Shown: in pieces, positions 37,077 to 45,800 of the stretch
Position numbering within the stretch: position 1 is the first letter of the stretch
How the letters are laid out: each line of letters starts with the position of its first letter
From: Chitinophaga sp. Ak27
Lineage (GTDB): Bacteria; Bacteroidota; Bacteroidia; Chitinophagales; Chitinophagaceae
Reading direction: 5' to 3'
Assembly (NCBI RefSeq): GCF_012726295.1
Contig: NZ_JABAOB010000001.1
Location: 620,001-684,000 of the forward strand
DNA: 64,000 bases
Made by a program: the position numbers and the translations under genes
The notes under the pieces: model-generated
Databases searched by the model: none
What the model was told of the DNA's origin: nothing
What the model saw: the letters and a program-made list of their open reading frames with translations, nothing else

Positions 37077-37101
37077 CCGCTCCGGTCGCGACCCGGAGCG
37101 G
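37077..37101 (-). promoter_or_regulatory. susC leader hairpin (locus 3)
   Basis: A 9-bp perfect GC-rich stem (CCGCTCCGG 37077-37085 / CCGGAGCGG 37093-37101) with a 7-nt loop. On the minus strand it is preceded by CTCAAAAAACAA and lies 107 bp before the susC ATG. Loci 2 and 4 have the same A-run-then-hairpin arrangement. Read on the plus strand it looks like a terminator, but no plus-strand gene precedes it. Confidence 0.5.
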
Positions 37102-37160
37102 TTGTTTTTTGAGCCAATACTATCTTTCTTTAAATACTTAAGTTACCTGGTTGATATCCG

Positions 37161-38309
37161 CTACGGGCTGACTATGATGGCATTATTTTCCATTTTACAT
37201 TTAACACTGCCTGTGGCCTCCAGTATTTTCAGTACCTGGGATAGATTGGAAGACCTGGAGACTGATCCGCCAAATTTTTGTTGAATATCTCCGGCATATA
37301 TGACTTTTACGTTATACCACCTGGCTACCTGTCTCATAATTGTTTGTATATCGGTCCCTTCGGGAAACAGGAAGCGCCCGTTTTTCCATGCAATCGCCTC
37401 TTCTACATCGGCGTTATCTATTGTTTGTAACCGGCTGCCTATCCTCGCCTGCTGCCCGGGCCGCATCACCACAGATTGATGATCTTTACTGACACGAATG
37501 GCTCCCTGTAACAAAGTGATATTAGTCGTAGGTTCATCGTCATAGGTATTGATATTAAAATAAGTGCCCAACACTTTTACCTCGACATTTCTTTTAAGGT
37601 TAACGGTAACAAATGGCCGGTGCTCATCAGCGGCTACTTCAAAATAAGCCTCCCCTTCTACCTCTACCCGCCTTTCTGCCCCCTCCATCGCAACGGGGTA
37701 GTGCAAACGGGAACCTGTATTCAACCATACGATGGTGCCATCTGCCAGGGAAAGTGAAATAGCCTTGCTTCCGGGCGGATTGTACAAGGTATTATAAGTA
37801 TTGTTACCCGCTGGCCCTAAAGATTTGCTGCCTGGTATCTGCCGGTAAGCAACGTTGCCATTAGTGACCCGGGCCAATGAAGCGCCCGCGGCAGCTGTGC
37901 CGGTAACTGAGTCCAGCAATATCCTTTCGCCATTCGCCAGTATAAGCACGGCCCTGTTGGCGGCAGGGGCTGGAATGTCGTTGACCAAAACTTTCGGCAG
38001 CGACGATGTTGGCAAATGCCGACTTCTTTGTAAAAAAAATATGGCGCCGGTAACTAATACCATCACTCCCAATACCACTACTGCTACTCTGAATAGCGGC
38101 CTTTGATAAAGCGGCACTATTTTATGGTCATCGACAATCTTACATTGGATCTTGCTCCAAAGCTGCTCTTCTACGCTATCCAAATCTGTCGTAGCTGGTA
38201 TATCCTGCTGAACAGGCCCATACCAATCATTAATCTTTTCTACCTCATGGGGAGTTGCCTTCCCGGTTAGATATCGTCTTAAAAGCCTGATTGCATTGGG
38301 ATACTTCAT
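37161..38309 (-). CDS. FecR-family anti-sigma factor
   Basis: The 382-residue protein has a cytoplasmic N-terminus, a membrane segment at about 73-94 (RVAVVVLGVMVLVTGAIFFL), and a periplasmic FecR domain with NPPGSKAISLSLADGTIVWL and VLGTYFNINTY, then a DUF4974-like end KMENNAIIVSP. It is expected to regulate the sigma factor at 38416-38976 in response to ligand bound by the SusC at 33536-36970. Confidence 0.93.
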   Translation of the reverse strand: MKYPNAIRLLRRYLTGKATPHEVEKINDWYGPVQQDIPATTDLDSVEEQLWSKIQCKIVDDHKIVPLYQRPLFRVAVVVLGVMVLVTGAIFFLQRSRHLPTSSLPKVLVNDIPAPAANRAVLILANGERILLDSVTGTAAAGASLARVTNGNVAYRQIPGSKSLGPAGNNTYNTLYNPPGSKAISLSLADGTIVWLNTGSRLHYPVAMEGAERRVEVEGEAYFEVAADEHRPFVTVNLKRNVEVKVLGTYFNINTYDDEPTTNITLLQGAIRVSKDHQSVVMRPGQQARIGSRLQTIDNADVEEAIAWKNGRFLFPEGTDIQTIMRQVARWYNVKVIYAGDIQQKFGGSVSRSSNLSQVLKILEATGSVKCKMENNAIIVSP

Positions 38310-38415
38310 TCCTTCTGTTTTTAACCGGAAATTTTCCCTTCAGGTTTATCAATCCGAAAGCATTCCCTGTCATACAAATACCGGGATTAAAGTGGAAGTA
38401 CTAGTGTTTAAAAAA

Positions 38416-38976
38416 TTAAATCAGGAAAAAAAGAGAGGCATATTCGCGAAGCCTTGAGCGCAGCCTCTTTAGTGCGGTAGTAATAGTATTCTTAACCGTC
38501 TGTTCTGAAATATCGAAACGCCGTGCAATTTCGGATAGAGATAGGTTTTCATCCCTGCTTAAACGGAAAATTTCCTGCATCCTGGCTGGCAGCTTGCTGG
38601 TTTCATCCTCTAACACAGATTGAAGCTCCTTCAACTCCAGGTGTTTACCTAAAGCTACTTCAGACAACTCCAGGTGCATTACCGACAGCGGCAAAATAGT
38701 GCCCTTTTCAGCCTTTCTGTATACATGCTTAATGATAGCAAATCTTAATGCCCCAAATAAATAAAAGGAAAAAGAACCATCTGTTTGTATATGTTCCCTA
38801 TTACGCCAAAAACTGACAAAAATATCCTGAACAATATCCTGGGCATCTTCGTGATTGCCCAACCGGGCCAAAGCATTATGGTATAAGCTTTTCCAGTATC
38901 TTTCATATAATACACGGAAAGCGGCATCATCGTTTCCGAGTGATAATATTTCCTTGTCAGAAAGCTGATTTATCAT
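38416..38976 (-). CDS. ECF RNA polymerase sigma factor (FecI-like)
   Basis: This 186-residue ECF sigma factor shows region 2 (HEDAQDIVQDIFVSFWRNRE) and region 4 (LSLSEIARRFDISEQTVKNT). It heads locus 3: sigma, FecR, SusC, SusD, GH43, GH35, GH43 all on the minus strand. The start is MINQLSDKE at 38976. A dispersed repeat (39109-39173) lies about 130 bp upstream. Confidence 0.94.
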   Translation of the reverse strand: MINQLSDKEILSLGNDDAAFRVLYERYWKSLYHNALARLGNHEDAQDIVQDIFVSFWRNREHIQTDGSFSFYLFGALRFAIIKHVYRKAEKGTILPLSVMHLELSEVALGKHLELKELQSVLEDETSKLPARMQEIFRLSRDENLSLSEIARRFDISEQTVKNTITTALKRLRSRLREYASLFFLI

Positions 38977-39108
38977 CCGGGCAAATGCTTATGCAAACTA
39001 TAATACATGGACTGAACTAAATAAAAATGTCACGGTTGTTCACTTGCTGCTGAACAGCCATATTTCGCTGATTTGGCGCTGGTACCGTTAATAGGATACT
39101 GCGTCTTC

Positions 39109-39173
39109 AAAGATCCAGTATGTACTTCATTCATTTATCCATGGAATTGACAAATTCAGATGCTTTTTTTGCC
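39109..39173 (+). repeat. Dispersed repeat copy B (partner at 29670-29734)
   Basis: About 81 percent identical to 29670-29734 over 65 ungapped bases, both containing ATGCTTTTTTTGCC. On the plus strand it encodes MYFIHLSMELTNSDAFFAK and stops 33 codons after the ATG at 39120-39122. It occupies the 241-bp gap between the sigma gene and the YqgE gene, which holds no other feature. Confidence 0.55.
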
Positions 39174-39217
39174 AAATTGCCCGCACAAAGCATCTCAGGT
39201 ATCCGGAAAAGATCCTG

Positions 39218-39658
39218 TTAAAACAGGTTCCCCGTTTCTATTATCTCCCAGCTGCCTTCCGCTATTTCTTCTTCCAGCTCAAACGAATCCCAGCCACAAT
39301 AGCCGATAAACAATCGTATATCGTTTTCTGTGATCGTTTTATTATTTATGTATTTTACGGCAGCTTTAAAATCTCCCCCTAAATAAATATCACCGGCTAC
39401 CAGCACACCGCCTTCAATCAGGTCCGGCCGCCGGTGAATAAAATAAAGATGTTCCCGGTCTACCGGACCGCCATCATACAGCGGGAAGGCAATGCTATGG
39501 CGGAACTCCACGAGCTCATTGAACTTACGGGGAAAGGGCTTGTTGACAACGAAACCCATCGCGCCCTTGTCGTTCACTTCTGTAATAAACAACTCGGTAC
39601 GCTCAAAAAAACTATCATCCAGCAGTGGGGTACTGCGCAAAAACATACCTGCATTCAT
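39218..39658 (-). CDS. YqgE/AlgH family protein (UPF0301)
   Basis: The 146-residue cytosolic protein matches the UPF0301 family: AGMFLRSTPLLDDSFFERTE at the start, GAMGFVVNKP, YDGGPV, and a late LFIGYCGWDSFELEEEI with the family GxxGWxxxQLExE pattern. It is somewhat shorter than the usual 180-190 residues, but all core motifs are present. The family's biochemical role is not established. It is probably monocistronic or the tail of the GNAT/PaiB group, 38 bp after the GNAT stop codon. Confidence 0.9.
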   Translation of the reverse strand: MNAGMFLRSTPLLDDSFFERTELFITEVNDKGAMGFVVNKPFPRKFNELVEFRHSIAFPLYDGGPVDREHLYFIHRRPDLIEGGVLVAGDIYLGGDFKAAVKYINNKTITENDIRLFIGYCGWDSFELEEEIAEGSWEIIETGNLF

Positions 39659-39696
39659 TGGTTCTACATTGTATCATGAAGGTACTTTTTTTCGTA

Positions 39697-40233
39697 CTAT
39701 TTACGTGCCGCCCATTCTTCTTTGCCGATGCGATACAAGAAATTCAGCTTAGGCGGTTCCCCGTAGTAGTTCACTTCCTGCGTAGCGATATTCTTTGCGC
39801 CCAATCGACCTATGGCGACCTGGGAGCGGATATTATTGACCCCAATATGAAAATACACCTGGTCAACAAATTGAAAAGCGTGGTCCAGCATCAATTTTTT
39901 CACGCCCGGATTAATCCCGGTTCCCCAATAAGCGGTTCCATAAAAAGTATAGCCAATCGCCACGCCACTGGCGGTGGCGTCGAAGTCATAATAACGGGTG
40001 CTACCAATTACCTGGCCGGTGGCCTTCTCCACGATCTTAAATGCACCTTTGCTCTGGATAGCGCCTTCAAAGAAAGTACGGAATATATCATGCTGCCAGC
40101 GGTCTTTATTAGGATGTTGTTCCCACACTTTGGGGTCGGAGGCAACAGCATACACAGCGGGGAAGTCAGTTTCCTCTAATGGCAACAGGATCACCTGTTC
40201 ATTTTCCAGCACGGGTTGTAACGTAAATTCCAT
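39697..40233 (-). CDS. GNAT-family N-acetyltransferase (RimJ/RimL-like)
   Basis: From ATG at 40233 the protein is 178 residues. The GNAT fold is seen in GQVIGSTRYYDF (beta4), GYTFYGTAYWGTGINPGVKK (the acetyl-CoA loop region) and NIRSQVAIGRLGAKN. It resembles RimJ/RimL-type acetyltransferases acting on protein N-termini or small amines. It starts 10 bp after the stop of the PaiB-like gene, so the two form an operon, recalling the paiA-paiB pair of Bacillus, although the exact substrate is unknown. An in-frame upstream ATG at 40314 would overlap that gene and is rejected. Confidence 0.9.
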   Translation of the reverse strand: MEFTLQPVLENEQVILLPLEETDFPAVYAVASDPKVWEQHPNKDRWQHDIFRTFFEGAIQSKGAFKIVEKATGQVIGSTRYYDFDATASGVAIGYTFYGTAYWGTGINPGVKKLMLDHAFQFVDQVYFHIGVNNIRSQVAIGRLGAKNIATQEVNYYGEPPKLNFLYRIGKEEWAARK

Positions 40234-40243
40234 GATACATGAT

Positions 40244-40849
40244 TTATAGATTCCTGATATGACGTGCCAGGTCCTGGTCGAGGGGTTGTTCACTCTTTTC
40301 CAGGTGTGCGGCAATGCGCTCCCGCTCTGCCGCCGTTTTATTCTGGCTTAATTTCTTTTGTCCCTGCAGGTTGGTCACTTCCAGCTCAAATGCCACGATG
40401 CCCTGTATCATGCCTTGCCGGTATTTGTCAGGCAGGCTATGCCACTGGGCCAGGTAAGCCGGATCGTAAAAGGTAATCATTTGCTCCAGCACCTTTACTT
40501 TAGCGGCTGTGTCGCTTAAGACCTGAGCCTGCCCATATGCATGTACCGCGATATAATCCCAGGTGGGCACGCTTTCGTGCTTGTCGTAATGTACCGGCGA
40601 AATGTAAGCATGCGGTTCGGAAAATATGACCAGGGCAGGAGTGGTTTCAATATATTTAGCCTGCTCATTGGCCGCGGCAAAATGGGCGCTTAGCACCAGT
40701 TTGCCAGTGTTGTCGTTTACCACAAAAGGCAAGTGTGTGGCTATGGGCAATCGGTCTTTTATGGTAACGATGGTGGCAAAGCTGTATTGCTTCATAAAGC
40801 CAATCATTTCTTCCTGGTCCTGGAACTGAAAAGAACGGGGAGTGTACAT
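40244..40849 (-). CDS. FMN-binding PaiB-like negative regulator family protein
   Basis: The 201-residue protein from ATG at 40849 (MYTPRSFQFQDQEEMIGFMK) matches the PaiB/FMN-binding family: FATIVT, ATHLPFVV, LSAHFAAANEQ, SPVHYDKHESVPTWDYIAVH and KLSQNKTAAERERI. These split-barrel flavin-binding proteins were named for a repressor of protease and sporulation genes in Bacillus; the function in Bacteroidota is not known. It is divergent from the MocR gene (68-bp gap), which likely controls it together with the downstream GNAT gene. Confidence 0.92.
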   Translation of the reverse strand: MYTPRSFQFQDQEEMIGFMKQYSFATIVTIKDRLPIATHLPFVVNDNTGKLVLSAHFAAANEQAKYIETTPALVIFSEPHAYISPVHYDKHESVPTWDYIAVHAYGQAQVLSDTAAKVKVLEQMITFYDPAYLAQWHSLPDKYRQGMIQGIVAFELEVTNLQGQKKLSQNKTAAERERIAAHLEKSEQPLDQDLARHIRNL

Positions 40850-40917
40850 ATCCTTGCATTTAATGAATACAAAAATACCAGGCAATTGGATTATCTTAGT
40901 AGACCAATTTTAACAAA

Positions 40918-42408
40918 ATGAATAGGCCAATTTCAAGACAAATATTCAGTGCTATCCGCCTGCAAAATACCGGCAAACGCGCCGTATACCTGCAGTTGGC
41001 CGATGCCCTGCTGGCATTGATAAAAAAGGGGAGGCTCCGGCCGGGGCAAAAGTTGCCCGGCTCGCGCGACCTGGCCGAATGGCAGCAAATCAACCGGATC
41101 ACTGCCGCCAAGGCATATGAAGAGCTGCAAACACAAGGCTGGGTGGAAAGCTTTGTGGGACGGGGAACATTCGTTGCCCGGCATTTGCCCACCATGCAGC
41201 CCAAGCCGCTGCAACCTTTACCTACTGTCGGGTCCAATGAAACAGCCGGCTTTTCGGTGCCTGCTCCCGCATACCTCACCGCACGGCTGCCGCTCGTTAC
41301 CGGCAGATTACATTTAGACGATGGATTTCCCGACCCCTCCCTTGCCCCGTTGAAAGAACTCTACCGGGCGTGGCGGGGCCAATTGACCCGTGGTGGCTTG
41401 TATCATAAATTCGGTAGCTACAGTCGCCCCGAAGGGCCGGAGCTGTTCAGGACAGCCATTTCCAACTACCTCAACGACACCAGGGGACTCAACACGAGCC
41501 CCAAAAATATTCTGTCGGTCAACGGAACGGTAATGGGGCTTAACCTGGTGTGTAACGGGCTAATTGAGCCTGGCGACATCATCGTATCCGGCATACCAGG
41601 CTGGGGGCGGGCAGAGCAAAACTTCCTGCATGCCGGCGCCGAACATATAGGCGTCCCCGTAGATGAACATGGCCTTGTAACGGAGGAACTAAAGAAAATC
41701 TGTCGCAGGAAAAAAGTCCGCATGGTATATGTAACCCCGCACCACCACTACCCTACCACGGTATCGCTGCGGATCGACCGTAGGCTGGAACTTCTGCAAC
41801 TGGCGCAGGAATATGGCTTCATCATTTTTGAGGATGATTACGACTACGACTTCCATTACAAGAACCGCCCCCTGTTGCCCCTGGCCAGCGCCGACGACAG
41901 GGGCATGGTAATCTACGGCGGCTCCTTCAGCAAAAGCTTTTCTCCCGCCGTACGTATTGGCTACTTAGTGGCTTCCGAAAACGTGATACAACACCTGGCC
42001 AGCGTGCGTATGCTGTTGGACAGGCAAGGGGATCATATCCTGGACAATGCCATGGCCGAAATCCTCAACGACGGCACTGTACAACGTTACCTGAGAAAAA
42101 CGCTGGCTGTATACAAAGAGAGAAGGGATTTTTTCTGCGACCTGCTGCGGCGGGAATTGAGAGGGCTGGTCCACTTCGACATTCCCGAAGGAGGCATGAC
42201 GGTATGGACCAACTTTGCGGAACACATCAATCTCGAAACATTGGCACAGCAGGCCGCTCAGAAAGGGTTATATATTTCCGACGGAAAAGTACATCAGTAT
42301 CCCAGCTATCACACCAACGCTATCCGGCTGGGGTTTGCCTCCTCCACAAAAGAAGATATGACCGCCAGTATAGCCATTTTAAAATCATTGCCAGAACTTA
42401 TTTCATAG
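40918..42408 (+). CDS. MocR/PdxR-type transcription regulator
   Basis: The 496-residue protein has a GntR winged helix (about 20-88, [17 protein letters not shown]) and a type I aminotransferase domain with the PLP lysine K339 in [16 protein letters not shown] and the [10 protein letters not shown] motif at 305-314. It is expected to sense PLP-linked amino acids or amines and regulate the divergent PaiB-GNAT pair. It is a paralogue of 7658-9073. Two bases after its stop codon an IS5-like transposase remnant begins. Confidence 0.93.
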   Translation: MNRPISRQIFSAIRLQNTGKRAVYLQLADALLALIKKGRLRPGQKLPGSRDLAEWQQINRITAAKAYEELQTQGWVESFVGRGTFVARHLPTMQPKPLQPLPTVGSNETAGFSVPAPAYLTARLPLVTGRLHLDDGFPDPSLAPLKELYRAWRGQLTRGGLYHKFGSYSRPEGPELFRTAISNYLNDTRGLNTSPKNILSVNGTVMGLNLVCNGLIEPGDIIVSGIPGWGRAEQNFLHAGAEHIGVPVDEHGLVTEELKKICRRKKVRMVYVTPHHHYPTTVSLRIDRRLELLQLAQEYGFIIFEDDYDYDFHYKNRPLLPLASADDRGMVIYGGSFSKSFSPAVRIGYLVASENVIQHLASVRMLLDRQGDHILDNAMAEILNDGTVQRYLRKTLAVYKERRDFFCDLLRRELRGLVHFDIPEGGMTVWTNFAEHINLETLAQQAAQKGLYISDGKVHQYPSYHTNAIRLGFASSTKEDMTASIAILKSLPELIS

Positions 42409-42409
42409 T

Positions 42410-42656
42410 TTCATTGATGGCACTTTTGTAGTGGCTAAAAAAGGGGCCCAGGTGGGAAAGACCAAGCGGGGCAAAGGTACGAAGCTCATGGTCATTGTTG
42501 ACGCTAATGGTCTTCCACTCGCCGGGCACACCTCTTCTGCCCAATGCCCTCAAACGCGTTATTAATCGTCATGATAGAGATATCGAACGCTATCAGGCTT
42601 TTGTTCATCTCGCTTTTGCTTTTATCATTTTAAGAAATATTGTCAGGTATCTATAA
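42410..42656 (+). pseudogene. Decayed IS5-family transposase
   Basis: The first frame (42410-42559) reads [20 protein letters not shown] and continues with [20 protein letters not shown], the DDE-catalytic region of IS5-type transposases, including the first catalytic Asp. It stops soon after HTSSA. A second frame (42558-42656) reads RDIERYQAFVHLAFAFIILR and stops, matching the transposase C-terminus. The middle is deleted and the two ends are out of frame with each other, so it is dead. Terminal inverted repeats were not found. The 396-bp gap 42409-42804 otherwise holds only the promoter candidate of the next gene. Confidence 0.75.
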
Positions 42657-42748
42657 AATAAGTTCTGATTATAGTAATGATATCAGTTTCCTTTTATATG
42701 TATTGTAGTTGGAGAGGATCACTATTTTTGATTGTGTGATGTGAATTA

Positions 42749-42781
42749 TTTGTAACTTATATTGACTTATCCCTATCTCTG
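42749..42781 (+). promoter_or_regulatory. Candidate Bacteroidota-type promoter before effector gene
   Basis: TTTG (42749-42752) and TATCTCTG (42774-42781) are separated by 21 bp, close to the TTTG / TAnnTTTG pattern but with a mismatch in the -7 box. It ends 23 bp before the ATG at 42805. Confidence 0.3.
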
Positions 42782-42804
42782 CAAAGCATAACCATCTTAC
42801 GTTC

Positions 42805-45800
42805 ATGAAAACCCAGTTAAATAAGACGCAGCAACATAAAGCCCCGGAGAACATGGGGAATTCTTCGGCTATAACAGAGAACAGCGGACAGGCAATTGAT
42901 AACCGTCCACAGACTATTGCCGAAAGAGCCCTGTTAGCGCAGGTAGAAAATAGTACCCATCTTGAACATGCCACGGTGCTCCAGGCTATGGCAAACAATA
43001 GCCTGGTAATAAAACAGTCACAATCTTTTCAGGCTATGGCAGATGCGGGTAGAACATCTGAGCCATTACGAGTAGTGCCGCCCATTGTTTCGCCATTGAT
43101 ACAGCGAGTGACGGGTGAACAGGAAAAACGTTTCGCTGCCATCAGGAAAATGGCGAATGAACGCGGTGAAAAGACGAAGATGCTTGCTGAGATAAACACG
43201 TTCTTGGAAGATATCAAGACGGATACAAGTGTGAGAGCTAATGTGATGCGTACAAATCTTAATCGATGGAAAGTTGCAGCGAATCGGCCATCTATGTCTG
43301 CGCATCTCAGGAAAACACCCACACACAAGCTGCCAGATAAAAACAGCACTGCACGGATCAACAAACCTGACTCATTTTCTCCGAATGAAAAGGCTATATC
43401 TTCTTCAACAGTCAAAAAGCCAGAATCTGTGGTGTCTGTCCCCAAAGAGGAAATAAGTATATCTCCCGGAAAAGAAGAGCTAAGTACGATTGACAACCTT
43501 GAAAAAGAAGAAGATATCATCCAGGGGATTCCCCGGGAATTTATATACGATCTTCATGCCAGAGCAGAAACGCTGCTCTTTTTTACGAATGTAAACAAGG
43601 TTATGATGCGCGAGTATATAACGAATGAAATCAGTAGCTATTTTGATGTTGATGAAAAGGTGTTACATGAAACCAGCAGTAACATACTTGAAGGACTTAC
43701 GTTTGATGAAGGGAAGGCCGATTATACATTGTCATCACAATCTGATCACCTGGGAACATTTGGCCTGAAACCACAGCCAACCCTTGGTGATGGAAATTGT
43801 TCCATTCATGCGCTTTTGGGAACACCCAATGACACTGGTACACTGGTATGCGAAAATGCCCAGGAAATAAGGCGACAGCTTGCCGAAAATTATAGTAATG
43901 AACTCTTGTCTCCAGAAGCCATGGAATTAATGCATGCCGGTCGTAATAATACCATCAGGCATGTATCTTATAACCTGCTGCAGGAACATATCAACAACGA
44001 AGGTAGCAGTATGAAAGTGAGCGGGAAAGAAGGAACAGATAAAGAGAAAAGCGAAGAAAGTGGAAAAGAGCTTTCTATTGGTGAACTGCGAAACAATTTA
44101 CAGTGGGCCATCCATGCTGCCAATGCAGACAACTATGAGGCTTCCATAAACAAACATATAACGGAAACTACCTTTAATGATGTTATAGAAGGTATCAGCG
44201 GTGGTGAAATATTACAGGAACTGGTGAAATTGAACGTTGTAGGTGATGACGGTACTGTTATTAATCCGGGCATTAAAGCGGAGGAACTTATGGGTGTATT
44301 GCCGGAACGAATGCAAGTAAAGGCATCTTCAATATATGAGTTGCTTAAACCCTATAAAAAAGGGAAAATAGATACCGAATTATTTTTAAAAAGTGCTTTA
44401 GAAAAGCGGGAAGTTCATGATGCTTATCTCGCCTTGCTGAAACATCAGTATCACTGGCTGAATGCTGAGCAATTGGAAGCTCTGGCTATCATACATGGAA
44501 AAAGCATTCAATTATTTGAAAATGATTTTATGGGAGGCGTTCAGAAAACAGCTCCGGTGAATGTTGCAGCAGAGAAGCCTATTATCCCCATTTATTCCAG
44601 CGGCACGCATTTCGAACGGCTGGTTACGGTGGATGACCCTGGAAAATTTGCTGATACAGGAAAGGTTTCGTCCGGTGAAATACCTGAGGATGTTTCACCG
44701 ACAGATGTATTCCAGCAGGGAATGTATAATCTGGCCAGGGAAGAGTATCATAGTCCGTTTAAAAATGTCAGTAACAAGAGAAAAACAGATGAAAAGTACA
44801 GGGCAAGGAGAGCACATGGCCTGGGGCATGGGTTAAGGATATCTGCCAGCGTACTGAAATTAGTGAATACGATATCTCAATCGTCATCGCTGCAAATAAA
44901 GTTCAGCACTGATCAGGACCATCTGGCAGCATTGTCCATGGCTGCGCTATGGCATGATGCAGCCAACATGCGTGAAGATGACAAGTTAGCAGAAGGGAAG
45001 CAGGGACAGCTGTTCGAAGAAAAGTTTAGAGAGAACAGTAAAAGCATGCCCATTGAAGGAATTAAAGAGGAAGCGTATAAGTGGGCAATAAGGTGTTTAA
45101 AATTAAAAGGTACAGTTTCAATCAGTAAGAAAAAATGGAATGACATGACCAGTGAGGAACAGGGCGCAGCTTTAATAGCCGGTGCTGATTCTTATGAATA
45201 TGTGCGTTCTTACCCGGACATGAAAGGATCTTATAAGCGCGATAGAAATATATTATTTAGCTCGGGGGCCATGGATAAAAGTAAAGACAGCGAACATTTT
45301 GATGCCGTTATGAAACTCATTCTCGATACGGCTGGTAATACCGGAGGTGCTAAAACAAGCGTGGAAAATCCAGTTGAACTGGCCAGCTACTTCGAGTACC
45401 ATGGCATTGAGGCCGTAAAGAAGTCGGATAGTCTCCTCCATGCAGCTTTCGCTGAATTTGCAAATACCGGCACACAGGCTGGCCCGGTGGATATTTTAGG
45501 AATATTGAACACATTCTCGGGCCCCTCACCAACATCACGAGCTACAGCGCCCTCCTCCAAAAAAAGATTGGAGAAAAAGAATGTTCTCCTGAAAAAGAAA
45601 ATCACTATATCGGTAATACGCACTTCCGACGCGAAGAAAGACAGTTCTGCCAGTACAAAGCGACGTTTGATAAATTTCTACCCCCGTAGCAGTTCGGGTA
45701 CACGTATTACAAAGACGATACCCAAGGAGGGTACGTTCTTCAAACAAGGGAAAACACCGGAATTCAGATCAGCGAATAAACCTGGAAAGCCCAAGGAGGT

